Source: Thauera sp. K11
Lineage (GTDB): Bacteria; Pseudomonadota; Gammaproteobacteria; Burkholderiales; Rhodocyclaceae
Direction: 5' to 3'
NCBI RefSeq assembly: GCF_002354895.1
Contig: NZ_CP023439.1
Location: forward strand, 1,612,001-1,676,000
DNA: 64,000 bases
Shown: positions 28,760 through 39,290 of the stretch, piece after piece
Layout: each line of letters opens with the position of its first letter
Position numbering within the stretch: the first letter of the stretch is position 1
Notes under the pieces: model-generated
What the model saw: only the letters and a program-made list of their open reading frames with translations
What the model was told of the DNA's origin: nothing
The model's database searches: none
Made by a program: the position numbers and the translations under genes

Positions 28760-29332
28760 ATGAAGGACAGACTCTCGGCGCTTCTGGACGGTGATCTGGA
28801 GGAGCAGGCGATGAAGCCGGTGCTCGACGGTTTGCAGCGCGACTCCGGGCTCAGACGGGAATGGGACGCCTATTGCCTGATCGGCGATGCCTTGCGCGGA
28901 GAACGCGCCGGTTCGCCCGATTTCGTCGACCGCGTGATGGCCTGCCTGGGCGACGAGCCGACCGTCCTCGCCCCGCAGGCCCGTAATGCCGCGGTGGCGG
29001 CGAACCGGAGCGGCTGGCGTTCGCTGATGCCTGTCGCGGCGTCGGTGATGGGGGTCGCGGCGGTGGGGCTGGTAGCCGCTTCGCTGTACTCCGGGCAGGA
29101 GCAGCCGGCGGCCCGGCTGGCGGCGGGCCAGGGTGCGGCGGTGCAGTCGCCGAACCAGGTGGCGCGGCTGATTGCGCCGCCGGTGCAGGCGAATCCGGCG
29201 CCGCGTTCGGGCGAGGATCTGCATCGGGAATACGTGTTCGCGCACCAGAGCGTCGTAGGCGGCGGGCCGGTGCCTGCGGCCCTGCAGTACGTCCGCAGTA
29301 TTTCCAACCAGCGCGAGGATGCCGCCCGATGA
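28760..29332 (+). CDS. rseA: Anti-sigma-E factor RseA (MucA)
   Basis: A 190-residue inner-membrane protein. The N-terminal cytoplasmic domain (MKDRLSALLDGDLEE, WDAYCLIGDALRGE) binds RpoE, a single membrane helix lies at about 89-108, and the periplasmic tail is bound by RseB and cut by DegS-type proteases on stress. No degS gene is in the window. It lies 9 nt after rpoE and its stop overlaps the rseB start. Confidence 0.92.
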   Translation: MKDRLSALLDGDLEEQAMKPVLDGLQRDSGLRREWDAYCLIGDALRGERAGSPDFVDRVMACLGDEPTVLAPQARNAAVAANRSGWRSLMPVAASVMGVAAVGLVAASLYSGQEQPAARLAAGQGAAVQSPNQVARLIAPPVQANPAPRSGEDLHREYVFAHQSVVGGGPVPAALQYVRSISNQREDAAR

Positions 29333-30300
29333 GGTTCGCCCCGGCCGTGATCGCGCTCTGCGTGACGTTCGCGCAGTCGCCAGCCAGCGCCGAAACGCCG
29401 TCCGATCCGCTGACCTGGCTCGGGCGCATCGCGAGCGCGGGGCAGATGCTCAACTACGTCGGCACCTTCACCTATCAGTCGCGCGGGACCTTCGAAACGT
29501 CGCGCATCGCCCACCGCATGGATGCGACGGGCGAATATGAGCGGCTCGAGGTACTGGACGGCAGTCCGCGCGAGGTGATCCGTTCGGGCAACGAGGTCCG
29601 CTGCGTCCTGCCCGAGCAGAAGACGGTGATCATCGATCAGCCGGGCGGCAGGCGCGCCTTTCCGGCCCGTCTGCCGGCGAGCTTTGCGAATCTCGCCGAG
29701 AGCTACCGCGTCCGCAAGGGCGAGTCCGGCCGCGTTGCGGGCTACGAGGCGCAGTCCGTCGTCCTCGAGCCGCGCGACGATCTGCGCTACGGCCATGTGC
29801 TGTGGGCGGATGCGCAATCGGGCCTGCTGCTCAAGTCGCGCATGGTCGACGAACGCGGCGAGGTCATCGAGCAGTTCGCCTTCAGCGATGTCCGCATCGG
29901 CGGCGACGTCGGTTCCGAACTGCTGAAGTCGCGGTTCGATCCGAGAGGCGACTGGCGCGTGGTGAATGCGCGCGGCAGCGAGATTGCGAAGGGCGACGGC
30001 GGCTGGATGCTGCGCTCGCCGCTGCCCGGCTACTCGCTGGTGTCGGTCATGCGGCGTCCACTCGGCCGTGAGCGGGGCGAGGCCATCCACATGGTGTACA
30101 GCGACGGACTGGCGGCGATCTCGGTGTTCATCGAGCCGCTTCCGGAGCAGGGTGCGTCACCGGTGGCCGGCCTGCTCGCTTCGGGGGCAATCAACATCTA
30201 CAAGCGCACGCTGGACCGCCATCTCATCACCGCGCTCGGCGAAGTGCCCGCGCGGGCAGTGCAGCGCCTGGCGGACGGTATCGAACATTCGGTGCAATGA
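29329..30300 (+). CDS. rseB: Sigma-E regulatory protein RseB (MucB)
   Basis: A 323-residue periplasmic protein with a signal peptide (MRFAPAVIALCVTFAQSPASA). The MucB/RseB N-terminal lipoprotein-sensor-like domain (LNYVGTFTYQSRGTFETSRI) is followed by a smaller C-terminal domain (from about 215). It shields RseA from proteolysis until lipoprotein or LPS signals bind. ATGA overlaps at both ends couple it to rseA and rseC. Confidence 0.93.
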   Translation: MRFAPAVIALCVTFAQSPASAETPSDPLTWLGRIASAGQMLNYVGTFTYQSRGTFETSRIAHRMDATGEYERLEVLDGSPREVIRSGNEVRCVLPEQKTVIIDQPGGRRAFPARLPASFANLAESYRVRKGESGRVAGYEAQSVVLEPRDDLRYGHVLWADAQSGLLLKSRMVDERGEVIEQFAFSDVRIGGDVGSELLKSRFDPRGDWRVVNARGSEIAKGDGGWMLRSPLPGYSLVSVMRRPLGRERGEAIHMVYSDGLAAISVFIEPLPEQGASPVAGLLASGAINIYKRTLDRHLITALGEVPARAVQRLADGIEHSVQ

Positions 30301-30776
30301 TGGAGGCGTTCGCTCGCGTGCAGCGTATCGAGGGCGATCGCTTGTGGCTCAAGGTGAACGATGCGGGCGGAGGCTGCGGCCGCTGTGACGAGCCGGGCGG
30401 CTGTCGCTCGGTGCGGATCGCCCATGCCTTCGGCAGGAGGGCCGACGAGTTCGCCCTGCCTTCGTACGACGGCGCCAGGGTGGGCGACCGGGTGCGGATC
30501 TCCATTTCCGACGGCGCACCGCTGAAGGCGGCGCTTTGCAGCTATGGCCTGGGGGCCGTGCTGCTGGTGGCCGGCGCCGCGGCCGGCACTGCGCTGGCCG
30601 CCGCGGGCGCGGCCGATCTGCCGGCCGCGGCCGGTGCCGTCGCCGGGCTTGGCCTCGCGGCCGCGATCAATCGCCTGCTGTCCAGGAGCCGGCGCTGGCG
30701 CAGCGGCCTGGGCATGGAAGTCGTGGCTGACGGCGCCTGCCCGCAAATCCCTTCTGCATCGGTCCGGGAATCCTGA
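30297..30776 (+). CDS. rseC: RseC/MucC-family membrane protein
   Basis: A 159-residue protein with a cysteine-rich N-terminal part (GGCGRCDEPGGCRS at about 26-39) followed by two membrane helices (about 84-104 and 107-125). These are the hallmarks of RseC/MucC, a positive modulator of sigma-E that is also related to SoxR-reducing components. Two adjacent ATGs (30297 and 30300) could start it. The stop shares one A with the degP start. Confidence 0.88.
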   Translation: MMEAFARVQRIEGDRLWLKVNDAGGGCGRCDEPGGCRSVRIAHAFGRRADEFALPSYDGARVGDRVRISISDGAPLKAALCSYGLGAVLLVAGAAAGTALAAAGAADLPAAAGAVAGLGLAAAINRLLSRSRRWRSGLGMEVVADGACPQIPSASVRES

Positions 30777-32197
30777 TGATCCGTTCCATCCTGCGCCATG
30801 CCGCGGCATGGCTGTTCGCATCCTTCGTCGCCGGCCCGGCGCTCGCATCGTCCGTCGTCAACCTTCCCGATTTCACCGCGCTGGTGGAGCGGCAGGGCAT
30901 CGCGGTCGTCAACATCAGCACCACGCAGGCGCGCGGCAGGTCTCAGCAAATGCCGTTTCCGGGGCTGGACGAGTCGGACCCGATGTTCGACTTCTTCCGC
31001 AAGTTCATCCCGAAGCATCCCGAGACGCCGCGCTTCGGCCCCAACGACCAGTCCCTCGGCTCGGGTTTCATCGTCAGCGCCGACGGCTACATCCTGACCA
31101 ATGCGCATGTCGTGGACGAGGCCGAGGAAATCGTCGTGCGGCTGGCCGACAAGCGGGAGTTCCGCGCCCGGGTGATCGGCGCCGACGCCCGCAGCGACGT
31201 GGCGCTGATCAAGATCGAGGCATCGGGGCTGCCCAGGGTCACGCTCGGCGACCCGGAGAAGCTCAAGGTCGGCGAGTGGGTCGTCGCCATCGGCTCGCCG
31301 TTCGGCTTCGAGCAGTCGGTCACCGCGGGCATCGTCAGCGCCAAGGGGCGCAGCCTGCCTGACGAGAACTTCGTGCCTTTCATCCAGACGGACGTGGCGA
31401 TCAACCCCGGCAACTCGGGCGGGCCGCTGTTCAACCTGAAGGGCGAGGTGGTCGGCATGAATTCGCAGATCTACAGCCGCACCGGCGGCTTCATGGGGCT
31501 GTCGTTCGCCATCCCGATCGACGTGGCGATGGACGTCCAGCAGCAGTTGCGCACCCACGGCAGGGTCCAGCGCGGACGCATCGGCGTCGCCATCCAGGAG
31601 GTGACCCGCGACCTCGCCGAGGGCTTCGGCCTGCCGCGGGCAGCCGGTGCGCTGGTGAGCGCGGTGGAACCCGACAGCCCGGCCGGCCGCGCCGGCATGG
31701 AGCAGGGTGACGTGATCGTGCGCTTCGATGGCAAGCCGGTGGAGAATTCCAGCGACCTGCCGCGCATCGTCGCCGCCGTCCGGCCGGGGACGAGGGTGCC
31801 GGTGCAGGTCTATCGCAGCGGCGAGCCGCGCGAACTGGCGGTGACCGTGGGCGAATGGCAGGACGGCAAGTCGGGCCGGCGGGGCACGATACCGAAGTCG
31901 CAGGCCACCCCCAACCGGCTGGGCCTCGCGCTGGCGCCGCCGACGCCGGCGCAACGCCGCGAGCGCGGCATCGAACAGGGCCTGGTGGTCGAGCGCGCCG
32001 TCGGCGCCGCCGCCCGTGCCGAGATCCGGGAAGGCGATCTGGTGCTCGCGCTGGTCATCGCCGGCAAGCAGGTTCCGCTGAAGTCCGTCGAGGAATTCAA
32101 CCGCCAGGTCGCGAACCTGAAGGAAGGGCAGCAGGTGACGCTGCTCGTCAAGCGCGGCGATGCAACGTCCTACGTCAGCCTGCGCGCGGACAAATAG
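30776..32197 (+). CDS. degP: Periplasmic serine protease DegP/MucD
   Basis: HtrA-family protease-chaperone of 473 residues. It has a signal peptide (1-25, ending GPALAS), a trypsin-like domain with H111 (TNAHVVDEA), D141 (ARSDVALIK) and S214 (NPGNSGGPLFN), then two PDZ domains (about 255-350 and 375-470). It is the effector of the sigma-E operon, degrading misfolded outer-membrane proteins. Called mucD in Pseudomonas. Confidence 0.96.
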   Translation: MIRSILRHAAAWLFASFVAGPALASSVVNLPDFTALVERQGIAVVNISTTQARGRSQQMPFPGLDESDPMFDFFRKFIPKHPETPRFGPNDQSLGSGFIVSADGYILTNAHVVDEAEEIVVRLADKREFRARVIGADARSDVALIKIEASGLPRVTLGDPEKLKVGEWVVAIGSPFGFEQSVTAGIVSAKGRSLPDENFVPFIQTDVAINPGNSGGPLFNLKGEVVGMNSQIYSRTGGFMGLSFAIPIDVAMDVQQQLRTHGRVQRGRIGVAIQEVTRDLAEGFGLPRAAGALVSAVEPDSPAGRAGMEQGDVIVRFDGKPVENSSDLPRIVAAVRPGTRVPVQVYRSGEPRELAVTVGEWQDGKSGRRGTIPKSQATPNRLGLALAPPTPAQRRERGIEQGLVVERAVGAAARAEIREGDLVLALVIAGKQVPLKSVEEFNRQVANLKEGQQVTLLVKRGDATSYVSLRADK

Positions 32198-32200
32198 CCG

Positions 32201-32470
32201 ATGAACCCGCCCGGGCGCGAATTCACCGTGATGAGCCGGGAGTGGTGCCATCTGTGCCACGACCTCGTCGAGGCGCTGCGGCCGATCGCCGACGAGTTCG
32301 GCTGGCGCGTCGTCGTGCTCGACGTCGACCAGGACCCGGAACTGGAGGAACGCTGGAACGAACTCGTGCCGGTCCTGTTGCACGGCGACGCCGAACTGTG
32401 CCGATACCGCCTCGATACCGAGGCCGTCCGTGTCTATTGTGCGGGTTTTCCGCTAGAATCCGGCGCCTGA
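32201..32470 (+). CDS. Glutaredoxin/thioredoxin-like protein (DUF836)
   Basis: An 89-residue cytoplasmic thioredoxin-fold protein with a CHLC redox motif at about residues 16-19 ([10 protein letters not shown]) and the cis-Pro region [18 protein letters not shown]. No signal peptide. It lies 3 nt after degP, so it is the last gene of the sigma-E operon and probably induced with it. Its redox partner is unknown. Confidence 0.85.
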   Translation: MNPPGREFTVMSREWCHLCHDLVEALRPIADEFGWRVVVLDVDQDPELEERWNELVPVLLHGDAELCRYRLDTEAVRVYCAGFPLESGA

Positions 32471-32490
32471 CGCCGTCAACCAATCAGAAC

Positions 32491-32517
32491 CGGGTGCTGA
32501 AAGGCACCCGTTTTGTT
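32491..32517 (+). terminator. Intrinsic terminator immediately before lepA
   Basis: A 7-bp stem CGGGTGC/GCACCCG with a TGAAAG loop is followed by TTTTGTT. It ends the rpoE operon, only 5 nt before the lepA ATG, so it also overlaps the lepA translation start region and could act as an attenuator. Confidence 0.8.
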
Positions 32518-32522
32518 ATCGC

Positions 32523-34319
<1,797 letters not shown>

Positions 34320-34391
34320 GCGCCGCGCAAAGAGCGCCCTGCCGTCCTCCCGTCGGTTTTCCCCGATCCATACAGTTTTCCCGGAGTCCGC

Positions 34392-35180
34392 GTGAATTTT
34401 GCGTTAATCCTCTTCCTGCTGCTCGTCGCCACCGGTGTGCTGTGGGTCTATGACCACTTCTTTGCCCGCAAGCGGCGTCCGGCCGATGCGCCGACGCCGT
34501 GGTGGGTCGAATATGGCGCGAGCTTCTTTCCGGTCATCCTCATCGTCTTCGGCCTGCGCTCCTTCGTCGTCGAGCCGTTCAAGATCCCGTCCGGCTCGAT
34601 GATCCCGACCCTGCTGGTGGGCGACTTCATCCTCGTCAACAAGTGGACGTACGGCATCCGGCTGCCCGTCATCAACAAGAAGATCATCGACGTCAACCAG
34701 CCCAGGCGGGGAGAGGTGATGGTGTTCCGCTACCCGGACGATCCGTCGCTGGACTACATCAAGCGCGTCGTGGGGCTGCCGGGGGACACGGTCGAATACA
34801 TCGACAAGCGCCTGACGATCAACGGCGAGGCAGTGCCGGTCTCCGAGTCGGGCAACTACCTGCACCCGGACCGGCTCTACTACTCGCCGAAATACACCGA
34901 GAAGCTGGGCGTCGCCGAGCATTCGATCCTGATCGAACGGGAGGCGCCGGCCTTCGTGCCGCAGGTGCTGAATTTTCCGGGCCGCGAGAACTGCACCTAT
35001 ACTAACCGCGGCGTTCGATGCACCGTGCCGGCCGGCCATTACTTCATGATGGGCGACAACCGCGACGCCAGCAGCGACAGCCGGGTCTGGGGTTTCGTGC
35101 CGGACGGGAACATCGTCGGCCGCGCTTTCTTCATCTGGTTCAATTTCAACGACATGGGGCGGATCGGTGGCTTCAACTGA
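34392..35180 (+). CDS. lepB: Signal peptidase I (LepB)
   Basis: Cleaves signal peptides of secreted proteins at the outer face of the inner membrane. The 262-residue protein has two N-terminal membrane helices (about 3-20 and 43-60), then the periplasmic catalytic domain with nucleophile S69 (PSGSMIPT) and general base K124 (DYIKRVVGLPGD). The GDNRDASSDSR box is also present. It begins with GTG, preceded by GGAG. Confidence 0.97.
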   Translation: MNFALILFLLLVATGVLWVYDHFFARKRRPADAPTPWWVEYGASFFPVILIVFGLRSFVVEPFKIPSGSMIPTLLVGDFILVNKWTYGIRLPVINKKIIDVNQPRRGEVMVFRYPDDPSLDYIKRVVGLPGDTVEYIDKRLTINGEAVPVSESGNYLHPDRLYYSPKYTEKLGVAEHSILIEREAPAFVPQVLNFPGRENCTYTNRGVRCTVPAGHYFMMGDNRDASSDSRVWGFVPDGNIVGRAFFIWFNFNDMGRIGGFN

Positions 35181-35214
35181 CATGATGCCCGCCGGGCGAT
35201 CGACGGGCAGGAAC

Positions 35215-35577
35215 ATGGACATCAGGCGCCAGGCCGGCCTCAGCCTGATTAGCGTCCTGATCGTCGGCGGCCTGGCGGTGTTCGCGATCGTGATCGGGTT
35301 TCGCTCCGTTCCGGCGGTTAACGAGTTCATGGCCGTCGAGCGCATCATCAAGGGGCTCGCGCAGGACGGCGACAACGGCGCGCCGGCGATCGAATTGCGC
35401 CGCGGTTTCGACCGCCGCCGCGAGATCGACGAGATCCAAAGCGTAAGCGGGGCGGACCTGGACATCTCCAAGGACGGCAATCGCACGGTCATCGAGGTCG
35501 ACTACGAGCGCAAGGTGCCGCTCGTGGCCAACGTGAGCCTGCTGATCGAATTCCACGCCTCGAGCACGGACCGCTGA
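35215..35577 (+). CDS. DUF4845 membrane protein
   Basis: About 120 residues: a short basic N-terminus followed by one long hydrophobic helix (QAGLSLISVLIVGGLAVF), then a periplasmic domain of about 90 residues. It is the small gene found between lepB and rnc in beta- and gammaproteobacteria; function unknown. The N-terminus resembles a type IV pilin (Gly before a hydrophobic stretch) but lacks the Glu at position 5. The longest frame begins at 35167 inside lepB; 35215 (MDIRRQAG) is preferred because it gives the usual length. Confidence 0.75.
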   Translation: MDIRRQAGLSLISVLIVGGLAVFAIVIGFRSVPAVNEFMAVERIIKGLAQDGDNGAPAIELRRGFDRRREIDEIQSVSGADLDISKDGNRTVIEVDYERKVPLVANVSLLIEFHASSTDR

Positions 35578-35581
35578 GCCG

Positions 35582-36253
35582 ATGCCGCTGGAACGGCTGC
35601 AGCGCGAGCTGGGCCACCGTTTCGAGGATGCATCGCTGCTGAAGCAGGCGCTGACGCACCGCAGCTTCGGGCAGCCCAACAACGAGCGGCTCGAGTTCCT
35701 CGGCGACAGCATCCTGAATTGCGTCATCGCCCTCGCGCTGTTCAGCCGTTTTGGCGAACTGCGCGAGGGCGAGCTGTCGCGCGCGCGCGCGTCGCTGGTG
35801 CGGCAGGAAGCGCTGCATCGGCTGGCCGCCGGCCTGCAGCTCGGCGACGACCTGCAGCTCGGCGAAGGGGAACTGAAGTCCGGCGGAGCCAGGCGCCCCT
35901 CCATCCTGGCCGATGCCCTCGAAGCCGTGTTCGCCGCGGTCTATCTGGATGCCGGATTCGAGGCGGCGAAGGGCGTGATCGACGCCCTCTACGTGCCGCT
36001 GCTGGGCGAGATCGATCCGCGCAAGCCGGCGAAGGACCCGAAGACGGCGCTGCAGGAATGGCTGCAGGGACGCCGCGTCGCCCTGCCTGTCTACACGATG
36101 TCCCAGGTCATGGGCGAGGCGCATGCGCTGGAATTCGAGGTGGCGTGCGAGATCCCGCAATTCGGCATTCGCACGCTGGGGCGCGGCGGCAGTCGGCGAG
36201 CGGCGGAACAGCAGTCGGCCGAGCTGGCATTGGCGGAGTTGAGGAAGAAATGA
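35582..36253 (+). CDS. rnc: Ribonuclease III
   Basis: Double-strand-specific RNase processing rRNA and mRNA. The 223-residue protein has the signature [13 protein letters not shown] (E38, D42), the second metal-site segment [15 protein letters not shown], and a C-terminal dsRNA-binding domain ([13 protein letters not shown] to the end). Overlaps era by 4 nt. Confidence 0.98.
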   Translation: MPLERLQRELGHRFEDASLLKQALTHRSFGQPNNERLEFLGDSILNCVIALALFSRFGELREGELSRARASLVRQEALHRLAAGLQLGDDLQLGEGELKSGGARRPSILADALEAVFAAVYLDAGFEAAKGVIDALYVPLLGEIDPRKPAKDPKTALQEWLQGRRVALPVYTMSQVMGEAHALEFEVACEIPQFGIRTLGRGGSRRAAEQQSAELALAELRKK

Positions 36254-37200
36254 GCGACACCCACAAGGAAGACGACGGCGCGGGCGAGGGGGCCGGTTCG
36301 CCGATGCAGGGCGCGTGCGCCGGCTTCCGCTCGGGCTTCGCCGCCATCGTCGGTCGCCCCAACGTCGGCAAGTCCACGCTGCTGAACCGCCTGATCGGCC
36401 AGAAGATCAGCATCGTCTCGAGCAAGGCGCAGACTACCCGCCACCGGGTGACCGGCATCCTGACCAATGACGACGCCCAGTTCGTGTTCGTCGACACGCC
36501 GGGATTCCAGACCCATCACCGCAATGCGCTCAACCGCTCGATGAACCGCACCGTGTCCCAGGTGCTGGCCGACGTCGACCTGGTGTTCTTCGTCATCGAG
36601 GCCGGGCGCTTCGGCGAGGACGATCGCAAGGTGCTGGAAGTCATTCCGCCGGACGCGCGCGTGGTGCTGGTGATCAACAAGGTGGATCTGCTCAAGGACA
36701 AGACCCGGCTGCTGCCCTTCATCGACGAGGTGCGCGGACTGCGCGACTTCGTCGAGATCGTGCCCTTGTCGGCCGAGCGCGGCCGCAACGTGGACGCGCT
36801 GGTGGCGGCTGCCACCCCGCTGCTGCCCGAAGGCGAGCCGATGTACGCGGAGGACGAGATCACCGACCGCAGCGAGCGCTTCCTGGCCGCCGAGTTCCTG
36901 CGCGAAAAGCTCTTCCGCCTGCTGGGCGACGAACTGCCCTACGGCATCGCGGTGGAGATCGAGAAGTTCGAGACCGAGGGGCGCCTGCGCCGCATCCACG
37001 CCGCGGTCATCGTCGACAAGCCGGGCCACAAGGGCATCGTCATCGGCAAGGGTGGCGAGAAGCTCAAGCGCATCTCGTCCGAGGCGCGCGTCGAACTCGA
37101 GAAGCTGTTCGACGGCAAGGTCTTCCTCGAGGTCTGGGTGAAGGTCAAGAGCGGCTGGGCGGACGACGAGCGCGCCCTGAAGAGCCTGGGCTACGAGTAG
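36250..37200 (+). CDS. era: GTPase Era
   Basis: GTP-binding 16S rRNA maturation factor, 316 residues. G1 [10 protein letters not shown]3 DTPG, G4 NKVD, and a C-terminal KH domain ([17 protein letters not shown]) that binds the 3' end of 16S rRNA. An extra N-terminal tail of about 25 residues ([14 protein letters not shown]) is longer than in E. coli. GAGGAAGAA precedes the ATG. Coupled to rnc. Confidence 0.98.
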   Translation: MSDTHKEDDGAGEGAGSPMQGACAGFRSGFAAIVGRPNVGKSTLLNRLIGQKISIVSSKAQTTRHRVTGILTNDDAQFVFVDTPGFQTHHRNALNRSMNRTVSQVLADVDLVFFVIEAGRFGEDDRKVLEVIPPDARVVLVINKVDLLKDKTRLLPFIDEVRGLRDFVEIVPLSAERGRNVDALVAAATPLLPEGEPMYAEDEITDRSERFLAAEFLREKLFRLLGDELPYGIAVEIEKFETEGRLRRIHAAVIVDKPGHKGIVIGKGGEKLKRISSEARVELEKLFDGKVFLEVWVKVKSGWADDERALKSLGYE

Positions 37201-37253
37201 CCCGGGGCGCGCTTCGCCAGCACCGCTTCCAGGACACGAAGGGTCCATCGTCC

Positions 37254-37997
37254 GTGGGTTCGAGACAGCGCATCGAGCAGCAGCCCGCCTGGGTGCTGCA
37301 CACGCTGCCCTGGCGCGAGACCAGCCTGATCGTGGAACTGCTGTCGCGCGACCACGGCCGCGTGGCGGTGGTCGCCAAGGGCGCGCGGCGGCCGCATTCG
37401 GTGCTGCGCGGCGTGCTGATGGCCTTCCAGCCGCTGCTGGTCGACTGGTCCGGCGGCGGCGAGGTCAAGACCCTCATCCGCGCCGAGTGGCAGGGCGGCC
37501 AGCCGCTGCTGACCGGCCAGGCGCTGATCTGCGGCTATTACCTCAACGAACTGCTGATGCGGCTGACCGCGCGCGAAGACGCCCACCCGCAGCTCTTCGG
37601 CAGCTACGCCACGGCCATTGCGGCGCTGGGCCGCGGCGATGCCGTCCCGCCGCTGCTGCGCCGTTTCGAACTCGCGCTGCTGCAGGAACTGGGCTACGGC
37701 GTCGGGCTCGATACCGAGGGCGACGGCGGCGGACCGGTGCGCGCCGACGGGCGCTACATCTACGTCTTCGAACGCGGCCCGGTCGCGGTCCAGGCACTGC
37801 CGGGCGACGAAGCCGCGGGCTGGGGCGACCAGCCGCCGGTGCGGGGGCAGGTCCTGCTCGACATGGCGGCCGGCGATTTCTCGCACGCGGAAACGCTGAC
37901 GCAGTCCAAGCTGCTGCTGCGTGCCCTCATCAACCACTACCTGGGCGGCCAGCCGTTGCAGTCGCGCCGGGTCCTGAAGGAGATTGCTGAACTGTGA
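37254..37997 (+). CDS. recO: DNA repair protein RecO
   Basis: Recombination mediator that helps RecA load on gapped DNA with RecR. The 247-residue protein has the N-terminal OB fold (AWVLHTLPWRETSLIVELLSRDHGRV, RRPHSVLRGVL) and a helical C-terminal domain (RFELALLQELGYG, GGQPLQSRRVLKEI). GTG start. Four bases overlap pdxJ (GTGA). Confidence 0.94.
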   Translation: MGSRQRIEQQPAWVLHTLPWRETSLIVELLSRDHGRVAVVAKGARRPHSVLRGVLMAFQPLLVDWSGGGEVKTLIRAEWQGGQPLLTGQALICGYYLNELLMRLTAREDAHPQLFGSYATAIAALGRGDAVPPLLRRFELALLQELGYGVGLDTEGDGGGPVRADGRYIYVFERGPVAVQALPGDEAAGWGDQPPVRGQVLLDMAAGDFSHAETLTQSKLLLRALINHYLGGQPLQSRRVLKEIAEL

Positions 37998-38749
37998 TCG
38001 AACTCGGCGTCAACATCGACCACGTCGCCACGCTGCGCCAGGCGCGCCGCACCTGGGAGCCCGATCCGGTGTGGGCGGCGGTGGAGGCCCATCTCGGCGG
38101 GGCAGACGGCATCACCGTGCATCTGCGCGAAGACCGCCGCCACGTCAACGACGACGACGTGCGCAGGCTGCGCGAACTGACCCAGGTCAAGCTCAACCTC
38201 GAGATGGCGGCCACCGACGAAATGGTGGGCATCGCCTGCCGCCTCGAGCCCGAGATGGCGATGCTGGTGCCCGAAGGCCGCCACGAGGTCACCACCGAGG
38301 GCGGGCTGGACATCGTCGGCCAGGAAGCGCGGCTGAAGGAGATGATCGCACGGCTCGCCGACGCCGGCATCGTCACCAGTGTGTTCATCGACGCCGAGCA
38401 TCCGCAGATCGAGGCGGCCGCGCGCATCGGCGCGCGCGTGTGCGAGATCCACACCGGCCCCTATGCCCACGCCTTCCACGGCAGCGGCCGCGATGCCGAA
38501 GCGCCTGCCGTGCTCGCCGAACTGGCCAAGGTGAAGGCCGCCGGCGAGGCGGTGCGGCGGCTGGGCATGCGTTTCAACGCCGGCCATGCGCTGAACTACT
38601 ACAACGTGCAGCCGATCGCCCGGCTCGCCGGCGTGCGCGAACTGCACATCGGCCACGCCATCGTCAGCCGCGCGGTCTTCGTCGGCCTGCGCGAGGCGGT
38701 GGCCGAGATGAAGCGCCTGATGCGCGAAGCCGCCGCGCCGTCGGCCTGA
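37994..38749 (+). CDS. pdxJ: Pyridoxine 5'-phosphate synthase
   Basis: Condenses 1-deoxyxylulose-5-P with 3-amino-2-oxopropyl phosphate in vitamin B6 synthesis. The 251-residue TIM-barrel protein starts with ELGVNIDHVATLRQARRT; HLREDRRHV, NLEMAAT, and GHALNYYNVQPIA are PdxJ motifs. GTG start overlapping recO; acpS follows 15 nt later, a conserved order. Confidence 0.98.
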   Translation: MIELGVNIDHVATLRQARRTWEPDPVWAAVEAHLGGADGITVHLREDRRHVNDDDVRRLRELTQVKLNLEMAATDEMVGIACRLEPEMAMLVPEGRHEVTTEGGLDIVGQEARLKEMIARLADAGIVTSVFIDAEHPQIEAAARIGARVCEIHTGPYAHAFHGSGRDAEAPAVLAELAKVKAAGEAVRRLGMRFNAGHALNYYNVQPIARLAGVRELHIGHAIVSRAVFVGLREAVAEMKRLMREAAAPSA

Positions 38750-38764
38750 CGCCGCGCGCCAGCC

Positions 38765-39160
38765 ATGATCCACGGCATCGGCACCGACATCGTGCGCATC
38801 GAGCGCGTGCGCCGCGCGATCGAACGCCACGGCGAAGGCTTCGCGTTGCGCATCCTCGCGCAGTCCGAAGTCCAAGCGTGGCGCGCGAGCCGCGACCCGG
38901 TGCGCCTGCTCGCCAAGCGCTTCGCCGCCAAGGAAGCCTTCGGCAAGGCGCTCGGCACCGGTGTCGCGGTGCCGGCCACCCTGCATGCGGTGGCGGTCGG
39001 GCACGATGCGCTCGGCAAGCCGGAATACCGCTACGACGAACGGCTCGCCGCCCACATGCGCGACAACCACCTGCGCGCCCATCTCAGCCTCAGCGACGAG
39101 GACGACAACGTGGTGGCGTTCGCCGTCATCGAATGCATGCAACCGATGATCGGGGCGTGA
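38765..39160 (+). CDS. acpS: Holo-ACP synthase
   Basis: Transfers 4'-phosphopantetheine from CoA to S37 of AcpP. The 131-residue protein has D8 in GIGTDIVRIERVR and the KRFAAKEAFGKALGTG motif with the second Mg ligand (Glu). Last gene of the lepA-lepB-rnc-era-recO-pdxJ-acpS series. Confidence 0.97.
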   Translation: MIHGIGTDIVRIERVRRAIERHGEGFALRILAQSEVQAWRASRDPVRLLAKRFAAKEAFGKALGTGVAVPATLHAVAVGHDALGKPEYRYDERLAAHMRDNHLRAHLSLSDEDDNVVAFAVIECMQPMIGA

Positions 39161-39237
39161 ATCGACGGTCTCGTCCCGGTCCGCGATCCAGAGGCCGCTG
39201 CCGGCATCTGCCCACGAAGTCCTGTACGGTGGAAAGC

Positions 39238-39266
39238 TTGCCGGTGCGGCGAATGATGCACACAAT
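39238..39266 (+). promoter_or_regulatory. Candidate promoter of the Fic gene
   Basis: TTGCCG (39238-39243), 17 bp, CACAAT (39261-39266); each box matches 4 of 6 consensus bases. The predicted start falls at about the A of the fic ATG (39273), implying a leaderless mRNA. The -10 lies inside a perfect dyad. Confidence 0.35.
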
Positions 39267-39290
39267 CTCCGCATGAAAAGCGGAGATTGT
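39262..39290. repeat. Perfect 11-bp inverted repeat with the fic start codon in its loop
   Basis: ACAATCTCCGC (39262-39272) pairs exactly with GCGGAGATTGT (39280-39290). The 7-nt loop ATGAAAA contains the start codon. As DNA it could be an operator overlapping the -10 box; as RNA it would present the ATG in a loop. Confidence 0.85.
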
